Below are positions 46,062 through 56,730 of a stretch of 64,000 nucleotides of DNA, one piece after another. How positions within the stretch are numbered: the stretch's first letter is position 1; every line of letters begins with the position of its first letter. Under the pieces are notes generated by a model. The model saw only the letters and a list, made by a program, of their open reading frames with translations. It searched no databases and was not told the origin of the DNA. The position numbers and the translations under genes are program-made. Origin of the DNA: Phlegmacium glaucopus (taxonomy: Eukaryota; Basidiomycota; Agaricomycetes; Agaricales; Cortinariaceae); contig MU130363.1 in the NCBI GenBank assembly GCA_015039465.1, positions 287,672 through 351,671 on the forward strand, in the 5' to 3' direction.

Positions 46062-47500
46062 TCACAACTCGTTGTCCTCGTCATCGTATGTCTCTTGCAG
46101 CAATCTGAAAAGTCAATGCGTAAAAAAAAGCACTTAAGGCTAGTAAAGGAACTGACCTATATATTGACGATGGTGGGTGGTCGCCGCTAAAAGAAATCCG
46201 ATCAACAAGCGGTTTTCAGACAAAGGGGGGACCCATACTCGTTGGTGATATATGCATCAATCAACTCTGGTTGAACATAATCATAATATGGATTGATCAC
46301 ATCTACTTTGTCCACCAATTCTCCTTCGTCAAATCCGAGAACATCGCTTGGGTTTCCGAAATCAAGGGCATCGTATTCATGATAAAGATTCCAGAGGGGT
46401 GTTAACTTGAACTGGCCAGCACATACTACGACTGGGGTACTATGGGCTCGTGCAGCTGTGGCAGCCATTAATGAGCCACTCTTTGCAAACATGCCTCCAT
46501 TTGCCAGGATAACGTGGGCACCTAAAATCACTTTATTCACTCGAGACATGAGTGCGTACATGGAAGAATCTGGAACGAGGAAGGTGGAGACTCCAGCTGA
46601 AGACAGAGATTTCGCCATTTCACGTCCGTCGTATCTAATGAGATTGAGTCAGAGAACGAAATTAGAGGAATTATATTGCATTGAACGAACGAAGGCGCTG
46701 TCTCTGCTACAATGACAGAGTAATTTCTCGCGTGACTAGCGGCTTTCAGGAATGCCTCTACGGTTTTTGACATTCCCAATGTAAGGATAATTTCACTGAA
46801 GTAAAATATTAAGAATTTCGTTCATGGAGGATACGATATTAGCGACTCACTCCGAATGTATATGGTCCTTCGCGTTTTTTGACACATTGTCATAAACCGT
46901 CTCCAACTCATCCAATACATCTTGGATGGCCTCCATAAGCACAGGCTTGAGACCCTTTGCAAACGAGTCTGGATCGTTAGGGTCATTTTCTCTTAAACTC
47001 CCGGTCGTTTCAGACTTCGCAACAGTAGCTTGCTTTCTCGGCTGCCCTTGAAGAACGAACTTGGCGATCGAGAAGGATGCTTGCCCGTTGATAACGGTCC
47101 TACCAGTCGCCGTTTGGTATTCTTCTCGTATGTGATGCAGGACTTTCCGAACAGTATTCCCAACGGAATGTTCTTGATTTTTTCATTGAGATTGAAGGGC
47201 AACTCGTATGACTTGAAAAGTTATCAGACCTTTGGGCTGGGCATCCACTAATCTCCGACCAACATCTCGAATAATCTCTACTAACTGTTCCAAATTTGAA
47301 AATCGGGCTTTTGAGATGACGTGGCGCAAGACTAGCAAAGTTTCCAGTGCAGTAGCCCTTGAGCCAACGATTTGACTAGAGATCAAAACCTTTAAACGTG
47401 TTTTCAGGCATGAACAAAAAACTACTAACCGCCTCCTCAATTTGGACGCAAGGATTTCCACCGAACGATGACTGACGGGGCCGTGTACTTCCGATACCAT
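46062..47500 (-). CDS. GCD7: Translation initiation factor eIF2B subunit beta
   Basis: Start [20 protein letters not shown] (ATG 47500). Exons give [63 protein letters not shown], then [100 protein letters not shown] and [20 protein letters not shown]. The last exon ends [14 protein letters not shown]. This is the full eIF2B regulatory-subunit fold of the beta type (Gcd7), part of the decameric exchange factor that reloads eIF2 with GTP and is controlled by eIF2 phosphorylation. A fragment of this gene is duplicated near 56.1-56.5 kb. Confidence 0.93.
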
Positions 47501-47703
47501 GCGCTGTGTTGTTGGGAAATATGTATCTGAGAAGGTGTAAATTCAAGCAATGTGGTACTGTTCAAAGTTTGACTCATGAATATTAATCAGGGGGATCTTG
47601 GCCAGATTTGGAAATTTGATTAGGTTGCATGTCCAATAAAGATTCGTTCTAATACTAATGATATATTCAAAAAATTTCATCTACATTTGAGATTGATAGC
47701 TAA

Positions 47704-50432
47704 TCATGTCTTCTTAACACCGGACTGGGCATGGGGAGAGACATGCCAGTCGAGGATATCAGCCCATTTGGGTAGGAGATCCGAGATCTGCTCAACGTCT
47801 TTGTCGCCTCGTCCCGATAAGCACTGGTAGATCGATGAGAGATAGAGTGATGAAAAAAATAAAAAATGACTTACAACGACAAGATCTTGGTCTTTAGACA
47901 ATGTTTTGGCAATCTTCATGGCTTCCCAGATGGCATGCGACGACTCCAGAGCTGGTAAATTGTATGTATTTAGCACATGCACGTTGAAGGTAAGTAAAAA
48001 AAATAACCTGGAATAATTCCTTCCCGCTGTGTCAACATTCGGAATCCTCTGAGAGCTTCCTCGTCCGTTGCCACTACATACTCGGCTCGACCAGAATCTT
48101 TCAACCAGGCATGTTCTGGGCCAACGCCAGGATAGTCCAAACCGGCACTAATGGAATGAGTTTCGATAATCTGGCCGGCCTTGGACTGGAGGATATATGT
48201 CCGAACACCATGCAATACACCAGGCTGGCCCTTGGATAACGTGGCGCTATGCCGATCTCCATCGGTGCCTGTTCAAGAGATGTTTAAGTAAATGCAAGGC
48301 GGTGGGTGGATGTTCATTAGCGTTACCTTCTCCTCCAGCTTCAACACCTACTAAACGTACGTTCTTATCTCCAATGAAATTATAGAAGGTACCGATAGCG
48401 TTACTTCCACCACCCACACACGCAACAACGACATCGGGAAGCTTTCCTCGCAATGCTTGGATTTGTGCTTTGATTTCCTCCCCAATGACCTTCTGGAAAT
48501 CCCGGACGATTGTTGGGAATGGATGGGGTCCGATAGCGGAACCGACAAGATAATGAGTAGTTGAAAGGTTAGTTACCCAATCGCGTAGTGCCTCATTGAC
48601 GGCATCTTTCAATGTACACGAACCAGAGTTGACTGGGATGACCTAAAATTTCATGTAAGAGATTTCAACACTTGTAAAACAACAAAATAAATGATACCTT
48701 GCCGCCCAGCATCTCAATTCGGAAAACATTGAGTGCTTGCCGTCGCACGTCCTCGGAACCCATGTATATAATACATTCCATGCCGAATTTGGCGCAAACG
48801 GTCGCAGTAGCAACACCATGTTGACCCGCGCCTGTTTCAGCAATGATTCGAGTTTTACCTATCCGTCGAGCGAGCAAAATCTACAAGGTGGGTTTGAACG
48901 ATTGGACGGAAACTCGGAATTATAGTGAAATTTGACCTGGCCGATCGCGTTGTTAATTTTATGCGAGCCTGTATGATTCCTGATCTGCTTGTTAACGTGT
49001 ACTTTGTTTAAGAGACGAGGCTAAAAGACATACAAATCTTCGCGTTTTAACCAAATGTTTGCACCTCCGGCATCCTTAGTCAAATTCTCTGCGAGATAAA
49101 TCTGTGAAGGACGGTTGATGTAACCGAAATGACTCTGGAGCTCCTTCTGGAATTCAGGATCAGCCATGGCAGACTTGTGGGCCTGTTCAAGCTCGGCCAG
49201 GCAATCCACCAAAGCTTCGGGCACATACTGGCCTCCAAACTGTCCAAACCTTGGCGGAAGAACGATGGTATCAAGAGCCGTGTCGATTGTCACAGAAGCC
49301 TCTTTCTTGATGCTCTGATCAGGGGACGTCGCCCTCGTGGCTGGAGGCGAGCGTACTCGAATCGGTTGATCTTTTTGGCTGATCTCACGACAGAATTCTT
49401 CGACGTGTCGTGCAACCTCACCAGGAGGTGCGTTCTTCATGACGGTAACTAGCCGACTTCCGATTACCACAGCATCGGCGCCAGCATCAGTAACAGTGTT
49501 AAAATGATCGCGAGTTGCAACCCCGAATCCGACTGCTAGAGGGACTCTGGAATATTCTCGAACTCTTGCTATGATATCCGGAAGGGCACTGTTGATAGCA
49601 ATGTTTTCATTGGACCCTGTAGTACCCATCTGATCAGAGGTTAGGCGTCGTTGGCAGGATAAATGAATGATGTAGAAATCGCACTTTTGAAACCACGTAA
49701 ATAAAAGTATCAGCAATAGATGCTAAGAACTTTATGCGTGAAATCGTCGTCGACGGAGCAATTAGAGGAACATATGATAGACTTGTGAACATCTAGTCAA
49801 TAACTATGTTTTTGAGAGAATTTTAAGACGCACTCTGCTTTTCTGCACTTTTCACGGAATGTGAGGGCCTCCTCTGGTGGGAGATCTACCATAATAAATC
49901 CATTCGCACCAGCTTCTGCTGCGTCTTGGATCGCATTATCTTCCCCGTAAGCCAAGAGAGGGTTGTAGTAACCTATTATACATAAATTGGTTGGGAATTC
50001 AGGTTCATAGATGCTTCGGAGATAATACCCATAAGAAGAACGGGAACTCTAAGCCCTCTAGTTCTGGCCTCTCTGAGCTGCCCAAGGACTGTGGCATAGT
50101 CTACATCGTTCTTCAAGGCGATCTACAGAGATAATCAAGACGATGTCAGCCAAGGCATAGAAAACCATACTGTGTTGGTCTCCTGAATCGCAGGCCCATC
50201 CGCGATGGGATCGGAAAAGGGTACACCCAATTCGATTATGTCTGCACCGCCATTCTCCATCGCTAGCAGAATGGGCACTGTATCCTCCTTCCGAGGATAA
50301 CCAGCAGTTACGAAAGTCACAGTAGCAGGTTGATCCTAATCATGATATGCATTGAGAGCAGTGAAGATAACCATCGCAGAGGGATTATACCTCTTCCTTT
50401 CTTACTTGAAATTTCTTTTTGAGAGCCTGCAT
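47704..50432 (-). CDS. TRP5: Bifunctional tryptophan synthase (alpha-beta fusion)
   Basis: Start MQALKKKFQ (ATG 50432); either of two donors at the first intron keeps frame. The alpha domain shows [20 protein letters not shown] and [20 protein letters not shown] with the catalytic Glu and Asp, then [20 protein letters not shown] and [15 protein letters not shown] linker (about 45 residues with [13 protein letters not shown]) leads to the beta domain: [34 protein letters not shown] with the PLP-binding Lys (across an intron), [40 protein letters not shown] and [20 protein letters not shown]. It makes tryptophan from indole-glycerol phosphate and serine, with indole channelled between domains. 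The order (alpha then beta) is the fungal one. About ten introns. Confidence 0.96.
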
Positions 50433-50895
50433 ATTGAAATTGAAGGTACTGGTTGAAACAGGGTTGCCTATTATCAATAGGCTTATTTATCTGCTCGGAC
50501 TTTTCCGGCCCGATAACTTTTCGTTATCATACAAGTACGAAGTTTTCATAACATTTCCACCTAGACACTCTTCTCATTTTCTTTGCACCAGTTATGTATC
50601 TATTGATGTAAAACCATGACAGATCTCCCCGGCACTGCCACAAGTTCCGTTTAGTAGGATCCGCTGCCTTCTTGCTGTTGCGCAGGCGCTCAGTCGCGAC
50701 CCACAGCTTAGCTGGTGCCAAGTTCCAACCCTATGACTAGCTACCCCTACTTTTGTACAGGTCTTGGCAGCAGCCAAATCGGCTAGGGAAAAATAAATTT
50801 GACTGATAATTGGTGTGTAAATAATAACACCACAACGTTAACAAAACAATGAAAAATAGCCTGTAAAATGGGGGTGCAAAATTTTTAGCCTTGAG
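50433..50895. other. Upstream region of TRP5
   Basis: TRP5 promoter and spacer. A plus-strand frame from an ATG at about 50617 (MTDLPGTATSSV) stops early. No RNA gene seen. Confidence 0.5.
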
Positions 50896-51020
50896 CATGT
50901 CTAGCCATCCAAAAAAGCCCTTAAATCTGCTGCTCAAGCTCGTGCTGGAGAAGAACCTCCCGAAATCACGCCTGCCGGTTATCGAGGACCCTTAATTTCC
51001 ATTTTCGGATGGGTCACCGG

Positions 51021-52972
51021 AGGACCCCGGATTATCCCTACCTAGGCTAGACCCCAATCCGGACAGGTTTTGGACATTTTGGGGCAAAATGCCAGATCCT
51101 GGTTGTGAGATGTCCGGACAAATTTCAGGCGAAATTTCCAAACACCCATATCCATGGGTCCGGACAGGATCTGATTTTGATAGGACACATAGATCTGTGT
51201 CCGGACAAGATCCCTTAGTGTAGTAGTTATATTTGTCGTAATTGGTGTGTTGATGATGCCTTGAGTTCGAATACTGTTGGCTGCATTTTTTCTAGCACAC
51301 TCTATTGGTATTTGTCAGCACGCATGTTGAAATTTTGCGACAGTGGTCTCACTATCTAGGACATCTCATCTACGCTTCCCTGTATGGATTATGTCACTCT
51401 CAATTTGGACAATGTTCCACCCTTTATTGAAAAAGATTGGATCAAGGCCGGAAAGCAGTACCCTAATGACGACATCCCTTACGAAGTACTATGGGCCAGA
51501 GAAGACAAACTGAAAATTCCTGAACATCATTTAATACATCTCCCACCACCAAATCTACCTGTCGCACAATTTATCAAGCACAAACTACCACCTCAATCAG
51601 CCGAAATCATAACCACAGGACCCCCGAAAGCCCTCTAGGAGGTAGTCTCAAGTCCGCATACAAATGGCCCGCCGCAGGCGGAGCTAGGTACCAGGACCGC
51701 ATACAAACGGTCACTTTTTGGGCCAGATGTAGGTTCAAAAATCCACATACAGACCCACCCATCACCGAAGGTAGGTTTGATAGTCCGCATACGGCATAAG
51801 TCCCGGAAGGTCGCCGACTGAGGTGGTTAAAAAAAATTTGGGTATTTTTGCGGATTTTGGCAAGATTTTGGAACATTTTTAGGGCTATGTAGGTACAGAA
51901 GTCCACATACAAATGGCACCTGACGGAGGTCGGAACAAAAGTCCGCCTACGAACCGGCCTCGCAGAGCCGAAAAACCGTCCGCATACCGACTTTTTGGCG
52001 AAAACCTACCTCACAGGGGGCTTTCGGGGGTCCTATAACCACCAAGGCCCAGTCATGGTTTCACCTAGATATCCCCACCACCGACATATGGCAACTCGCC
52101 GTAGAAACGCATTTACCAAAGCTCGGGTTCCTCATCTTCGTGAGGTTCTCGATGCTCTAGTCTCACCTTTCAGTCCATTGAAACTGGGTGTATATGGCTT
52201 CGTCTTCACTGATCATGGACTAAGGATAGGGCGCGGTAAGTTTAATCTATTTAAATATCCAGCGAGCGGCTCAAAATACTCCGCCACCATGCTATAGTCA
52301 TTGCGATCTATTCGAAAACAGGCGGCAAGAACGGCAAACATGCTGCAGTGACGGATGCATCAAATATCTCTGCTGTCTCTTACCTGGCCGTCCAAGTCTT
52401 CACACATGCATGGCCGCCTTATTCGAGATCACCCTGATGCCACTGCGACCTTCCAAACCAAACAATTCATGTTGTTGATGTCAAACACTTTTCTATGCCT
52501 GCTTTCCTCAACACCGAAGACAATACCAATTGGACTTGAACTTACTCAAAAAGATGCGGAGCAATTCATGGAAATGCTGGCAGGCGAGCGTAAATTCACG
52601 GACGCAATGCGGTCGTTTCGTAAACGTGGGCAGACCTTGCATTTAGATGAGGATGCAGAGTAGTATGTACTTTATAGTACTCGTACTTAGAATACCTTTA
52701 TACGTTGCTGTAGTATGCGCCAATCGTGATTTGGATGCGCCAGGAGGCTAAATACGAGCGTCCGGACGATTTTTAAGCCCGGGAAAGGCTGGATTTGGGC
52801 GGCCGGACAAATTTTGGGCTTGGGAAAAGCTAGATCTGGTGTCCGGACAAAATTTTGGAGAAATTGATGGCCCAGCGTAAATCCGGACAGAATTGACCAA
52901 AACCGTCCGGACAGAAAACGCGAAATTTCGACTTTTTGGGATCTAGCCTAGGTAGGGATAATCCGGGGTCCT
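51021..52972. mobile_element. 1.95-kb element with 8-bp TSD (family N4)
   Basis: The inverted ends AGGACCCCGGATTATCCCTA / TAGGGATAATCCGGGGTCCT extend further inward as CCTAGGCTAGA. A perfect 8-bp duplication, gtcaccgg, flanks it (51013-51020 and 52973-52980). The subterminal DNA repeats TCCGGACA-type motifs, four near the left end and five near the right. The interior carries an 84-codon frame (51384-51638, MDYVTLNLDNVPPFIEKDWI...) split by a nested element, and another open frame (52355-52663). No transposase motif is seen. It is non-autonomous and possibly carries captured host DNA. The 8-bp duplication fits hAT; the ends are unusual for it. Confidence 0.87.
51617..52034. mobile_element. 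418-bp element (family N5) nested in N4
   Basis: The inverted ends are AGGACCCCCGAAAGCCC / GGGCTTTCGGGGGTCCT, with a perfect 8-bp duplication, ataaccac (51609-51616 and 52035-52042). The interior is full of GTCCGCATAC / GTATGCGGAC-type units (for example near 51651, 51695, 51783, 51971). Its first eight bases equal those of N4, suggesting related transposases. Removing it rejoins the open frame of N4 in phase (ITT / KAQSWFHLDIPTTD). Confidence 0.9.
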
Positions 52973-52980
52973 GTCACCGG

Positions 52981-53488
52981 CCTCATTTGTTTGGGAAATC
53001 CGAGGCTGTACATTGAAAGTAGTGATGGCCGCAGCATAAAAACAAAGGCGACTGTGTTGAGCTGCCTCTACCGCGAGCCCGACGCATCGTATCTGATGCT
53101 ACTTGGGATACATTCAAAATGCAATGATCTGACTCAAAACCACTGCAGCTGCCACTTGTGCCGATGTTGCGGCTCCGGTATGCGGACTCAAATGCTATGT
53201 AAATATTTCAGCTCATAACGATGTTGTATTTAGAAGCAGCCGGTGCTGACTCTACGGCATGTATCGTCATTAAAAGATAAAAAAACGAAGGCAGAAATTT
53301 CTTGTTTGTGTCTAGGGCTTGCCCGAATCTTGGATCTCAGAAGGCGAAAGGGAATTACTGCCAGTCCCAATCGCGCCGGAAGATTTGGCCAGAGCCTGTG
53401 GTCTTTCGGGAGAGATTAGATTGGGCCGCTACCTTGGTCTGAGGTAGCGGCCCAATCGTTTGATCCAAGAAGGTTCAGAAATGCTGAG
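52981..53488. other. Flank of the interrupted host frame
   Basis: The remainder of the exon-like frame to about 53216, then spacer without coding signal up to the next short element. Confidence 0.4.
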
Positions 53489-53496
53489 GGCTGAAG

Positions 53497-54448
53497 CCCA
53501 GTGAAAATAGCACCGAAGTAGATCGAATTGATTCGAATAAAATCGAAGAAAGTGTGTCAAAAATCGAATTAAGTAGTTTTCCATCAAATTCCGGCTTACA
53601 AAGCTGTGTAAACGGGCACATGCATGCGTGTAATAATGCACACTCTTGCGCAATTGCGCACTGTGTCGCCTTCTGTCACCCTGTTTCCCACCTTGTGTCG
53701 TCTGACTTAGAATTTTTTCTAAGTACCTCGACGTATGCTGCAAACATGCCCACACATTGACCAACATTCCTTTAGCTACATCCATCATCTTTCTGCCGTT
53801 TCCTCCCCTCTTTCAGGCTCGTGGCTCGTTCCTCCACAAAGTAAGTTATTTAAAATTTTAGGTCATATTCTTCCTGAATGACAGGCAACAATAAGCAGGG
53901 ACAGTACGAAATGAGCCCGAAAAACTAGCACAACGGCCACAACAACAACCTCGCTACCGCTGTGAGCAGCTGCTCACAGGGTAAATACGATCGCAGGGAT
54001 GGAGGGACGGAGGGACTGGCTGCAGCTACGGGGATAACGACAGGGAGGCAACCTAGCACAACGGAGATGTGACGTGGCGGCGACAGCTCATGCCCACCCT
54101 GCGCTCTCCCCATCGACATTGGTAGATGGGTCTGTGTTGACTGCGTAGCTACATAGTTCAGTATATACACGGCATCCTGATGTATTCTGTACTAATAACT
54201 CAATATAATACATTTTCATGTTATCGAAATTACTGTATGAATAGTATATAGGACCATGGGCAGATATACTAATTATAGAACCATTTATTAGACCTATTTC
54301 GATGGTACTCGATCTTATTCGATTCAACATCGAATAAAATCGAATAAAGTGTGTCATTTTCCGAATGCCACCGAATTAAATCGAATTAAATCGAAGGGTA
54401 CTATTTTATTCGATTTAATTCGATCTACTTCGGTGCTATTTTCACTGG
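53497..54448. mobile_element. 952-bp hAT-like element (family N6)
   Basis: The inverted ends CCCAGTGAAAATAGCACCGA / TCGGTGCTATTTTCACTGG share more than 30 bp including GAAGTAGATCGAATT. The flanking 8-bp duplication is ggctgaag (53489-53496 and 54449-54456). CAGTG-type termini with 8-bp duplications are typical of hAT. Both subterminal zones repeat ATTCGA/TCGAAT. The interior has no transposase and includes a palindrome, GTGAGCAGCTGCTCAC, near 53961. Confidence 0.87.
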
Positions 54449-54902
54449 GGCTGAAGGGGATGGAGGGTGAGTCAAAAATTTTTTATGAGAATGGGTAAAA
54501 TACATTTCTCCGCGTCAGAACCGGGTCCAATGCGATGGGGAGAGGTATAAGGGCGTTATCTTATCCGATAATGAGCTAGCCCGATCCTATTTGAACTCCA
54601 CTTATGTCTCGTCGAAACCCTGTTCACTGGCAGTGGCAGTTGACTCAGTTGACTCTCTGACAATGATAACAGTTCGATAATAGCGATATTTTTACATGAA
54701 AGGCACTGCCCGTTGAGCACTATTGGTGTGGCTTACAGTTCATTGTCTCCAGGTATATTTTCCTCTTCGGCGGGCGCACTGTATTAATGTATTGCACCCA
54801 TGCAATGCAGGGCACTGAGCTTTCCTTTTTGGGAACAGTGTCATTGTATCGTCGTCCTCATAAAAGCCCATAAACTCGCGTGTCTCTCGCGCTATCTGAA
54901 AC
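54449..54902. other. Spacer before the second Gly-rich gene
   Basis: Between the N6 element and the duplicated Gly-rich gene. Short matches to the upstream DNA of copy 1 appear only close to the gene (from about 54826, TTTTTGGGAACAGTG). Nothing else recognised. Confidence 0.5.
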
Positions 54903-55964
54903 ATGTATTTCCCGTTTATCACCAAGCGTTCTGATACGTATGATCAACGATTATATCGAAGGAAGGGAGGTGGCGGAGGAGGTAAATCTGGTGGCAGCGG
55001 GGGTAAATCTAGTGGCAGCGGGGGTAAGTCTAGCGGAAGTGGAAGTAAATCTAGTGGAAGCAGTGGAGGTATCAAACCCGGAAGATCATCAACCCCCATT
55101 ACCACTGCGGGGACTTCTACGAGTGCCACAACTTACGGTGCAGGAGGAGGTCGAGCTCTGGCCATTCCTTCTGGTCAGTTGTTTGCGGGTCGTTTAGCTG
55201 GTGGGGGGACAAGAGACCAGGTTTATGGAGATCGGTTCGTGTTCCTTCTTTGGAATCACGTACTTGTGCATTTTGATTGACAAAAGATGAACAGAGTATA
55301 TGGGAGTGGATATCCTGGAATCGTTGGTCGCGGAACCGCTGGGCGTGGATTTCCATTTATTTTTTGGCCACTGGCTTGGGGAGGAGTCGGTTATGGTGGA
55401 TCAAGTGCTTATCTCCACACAACAGAGGTAGGCTTTAGCATCTTTATTCAATGTTTTGCTACTGATGAACCCCCCTCTTCGCAGTACGGCAGGTTTGATA
55501 ATACCAGTCGACCGGGAGGTATTATGATGACTGCTGCATTTACATCTTCATCCCAAAACACTACATTCCGCATAGTCGCAGACAACACTACTGTCTCATC
55601 TCTCATCCTCAACATTGTGGCCAACTGTTCCTCAGATATAACTTCTCCCTCAACAATCACGTCTTCCACATTCAACGACTCTCTAGCATCTCCAAAACCT
55701 GAGCAGACAGTGCAATATTACCGTGCTAGTACCGTGTCATTGACTCTGGATGGTTACAACAATACGGGCGTGTTAGAAGCGGATGGGACGCCTGATACGC
55801 CACTACCGACCAATATCGATACAAAGCTTTTAAGTTGTTTGAATGCGACTATCGGCGAAGCCGTTCCTCTAATTGGCTCTGCAGGTTTGCAATGGACAGT
55901 GCCACCAAGCATTGGACTGATTAGCTTTGCATGGGTACTATGGTGTCTAACCTCTATGTTTTAA
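54903..55964 (+). CDS. Gly/Ser-rich membrane-anchored hypothetical protein (copy 2)
   Basis: A paralogue of 44600-45626 on the opposite strand. It starts MYFPFITKRSDTYDQRLYRR, has a longer run of SGSGGK-like repeats, then YGAGGGRALAIPSGQLFAGR, GGGTRDQVYGDR, an intron, MNRVYGSGYPGIVGRGTAGR, and an intron ending at ACAACAGAG/gtaggc. It then reads YGRFDNTSRPGGIMMTAAFT and ends LISFAWVLWCLTSMF. Compared with copy 1 it differs at a few positions (GVGYGGSSAYL for GVGFFGTSAYL) and in repeat length. No stop or frameshift is seen in the exons, so it is probably functional. The 3' flank is also duplicated for about 140 bp. Confidence 0.75.
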
Positions 55965-56556
55965 GGGTTTTACGGTCTTTACTGTAAGTGCTGGCGTATC
56001 TCGTTTCTCACTGGATGCCTATCATCCATTCGCAGCCTGAACTACACTACTTCCTTGTAGCTTCGAGGGTTTATTCTTTTCCAGAGCCCATATAATTGTA
56101 GCTTTTACTCTGTTGTTGTAGTAGAAACAGCACCTTCTGCAATATAATTCCTCTAATTTCGTTCTTTGACTCAATGTCATTAGATACGACAGACCTGAAA
56201 TGGTGAAATCTGTCTTCAGCTAGAGTCTCCGCCTTCCTCGTGAGTCGTTCCAGATTCTTCAATATACGCACTCATGCCTCGAGTGAATAAAGTCATTTTA
56301 GGGGCCCACCTTATCCTGGCAAACGGAGGGATGTTTTCGAAGAGTGGCTCGCTAATGGCTGCCACAGCTGCACGAGCCCATAGTACCCCAGTCGTAGTAT
56401 GTGCTGGCCAGTTCAAGTTAACACCCCTCTGGAATCTTTATCATGAATACGATGCCCTTGATTTCGGAAACCCAAGTGATGTTCTCGGATTTGACGAAGC
56501 GGGATTGGTGGACAAAGATCAATCCATATTATGATTATGTTCAACCAGAGTTGATT

Positions 56557-56730
56557 TGTCAGCGTCGCGAGAGTAAAAGGGCGGAAATAAATATATAGGC
56601 GGTGGATAGACCAGCGCAAGACTGGAAAAGTATTTACAGGAGACGGAAGGCTATATACTGCGAATGTGAGACACGCTACCGTAAAGGGAGAGGACAAGAT
56701 AAGATAAGATAAGGCGATCATTCTCTGACA
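56557..56730 (-). repeat. 3' LTR of the chromovirus
   Basis: 174 bp. The stop codon of pol (56718-56720) lies inside it, so the last few codons of pol are encoded by the LTR. It differs from the 5' LTR at one site (CTACC/CTACT, a CpG change). Confidence 0.93.

Larger units (their letters stand above)
50896..53216 (+). pseudogene. Exon-like host frame interrupted by a transposon
   Basis: After a possible acceptor (tctag) near 50905, a frame reads PSKKALKSAAQARAGEEPPE and ITPAGYRGPLISIFGWVTG up to 51020. It continues in frame after the 1.95-kb element at 52981 as LICLGNPRLYIESSDGRSIK and TKATVLSCLYREPDASYLML. Removing the element and one copy of the 8-bp duplication keeps the frame open. I do not recognise the protein; one hydrophobic segment spans the insertion point. 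It was probably a real gene or a degraded copy of one before the insertion. Confidence 0.45.
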
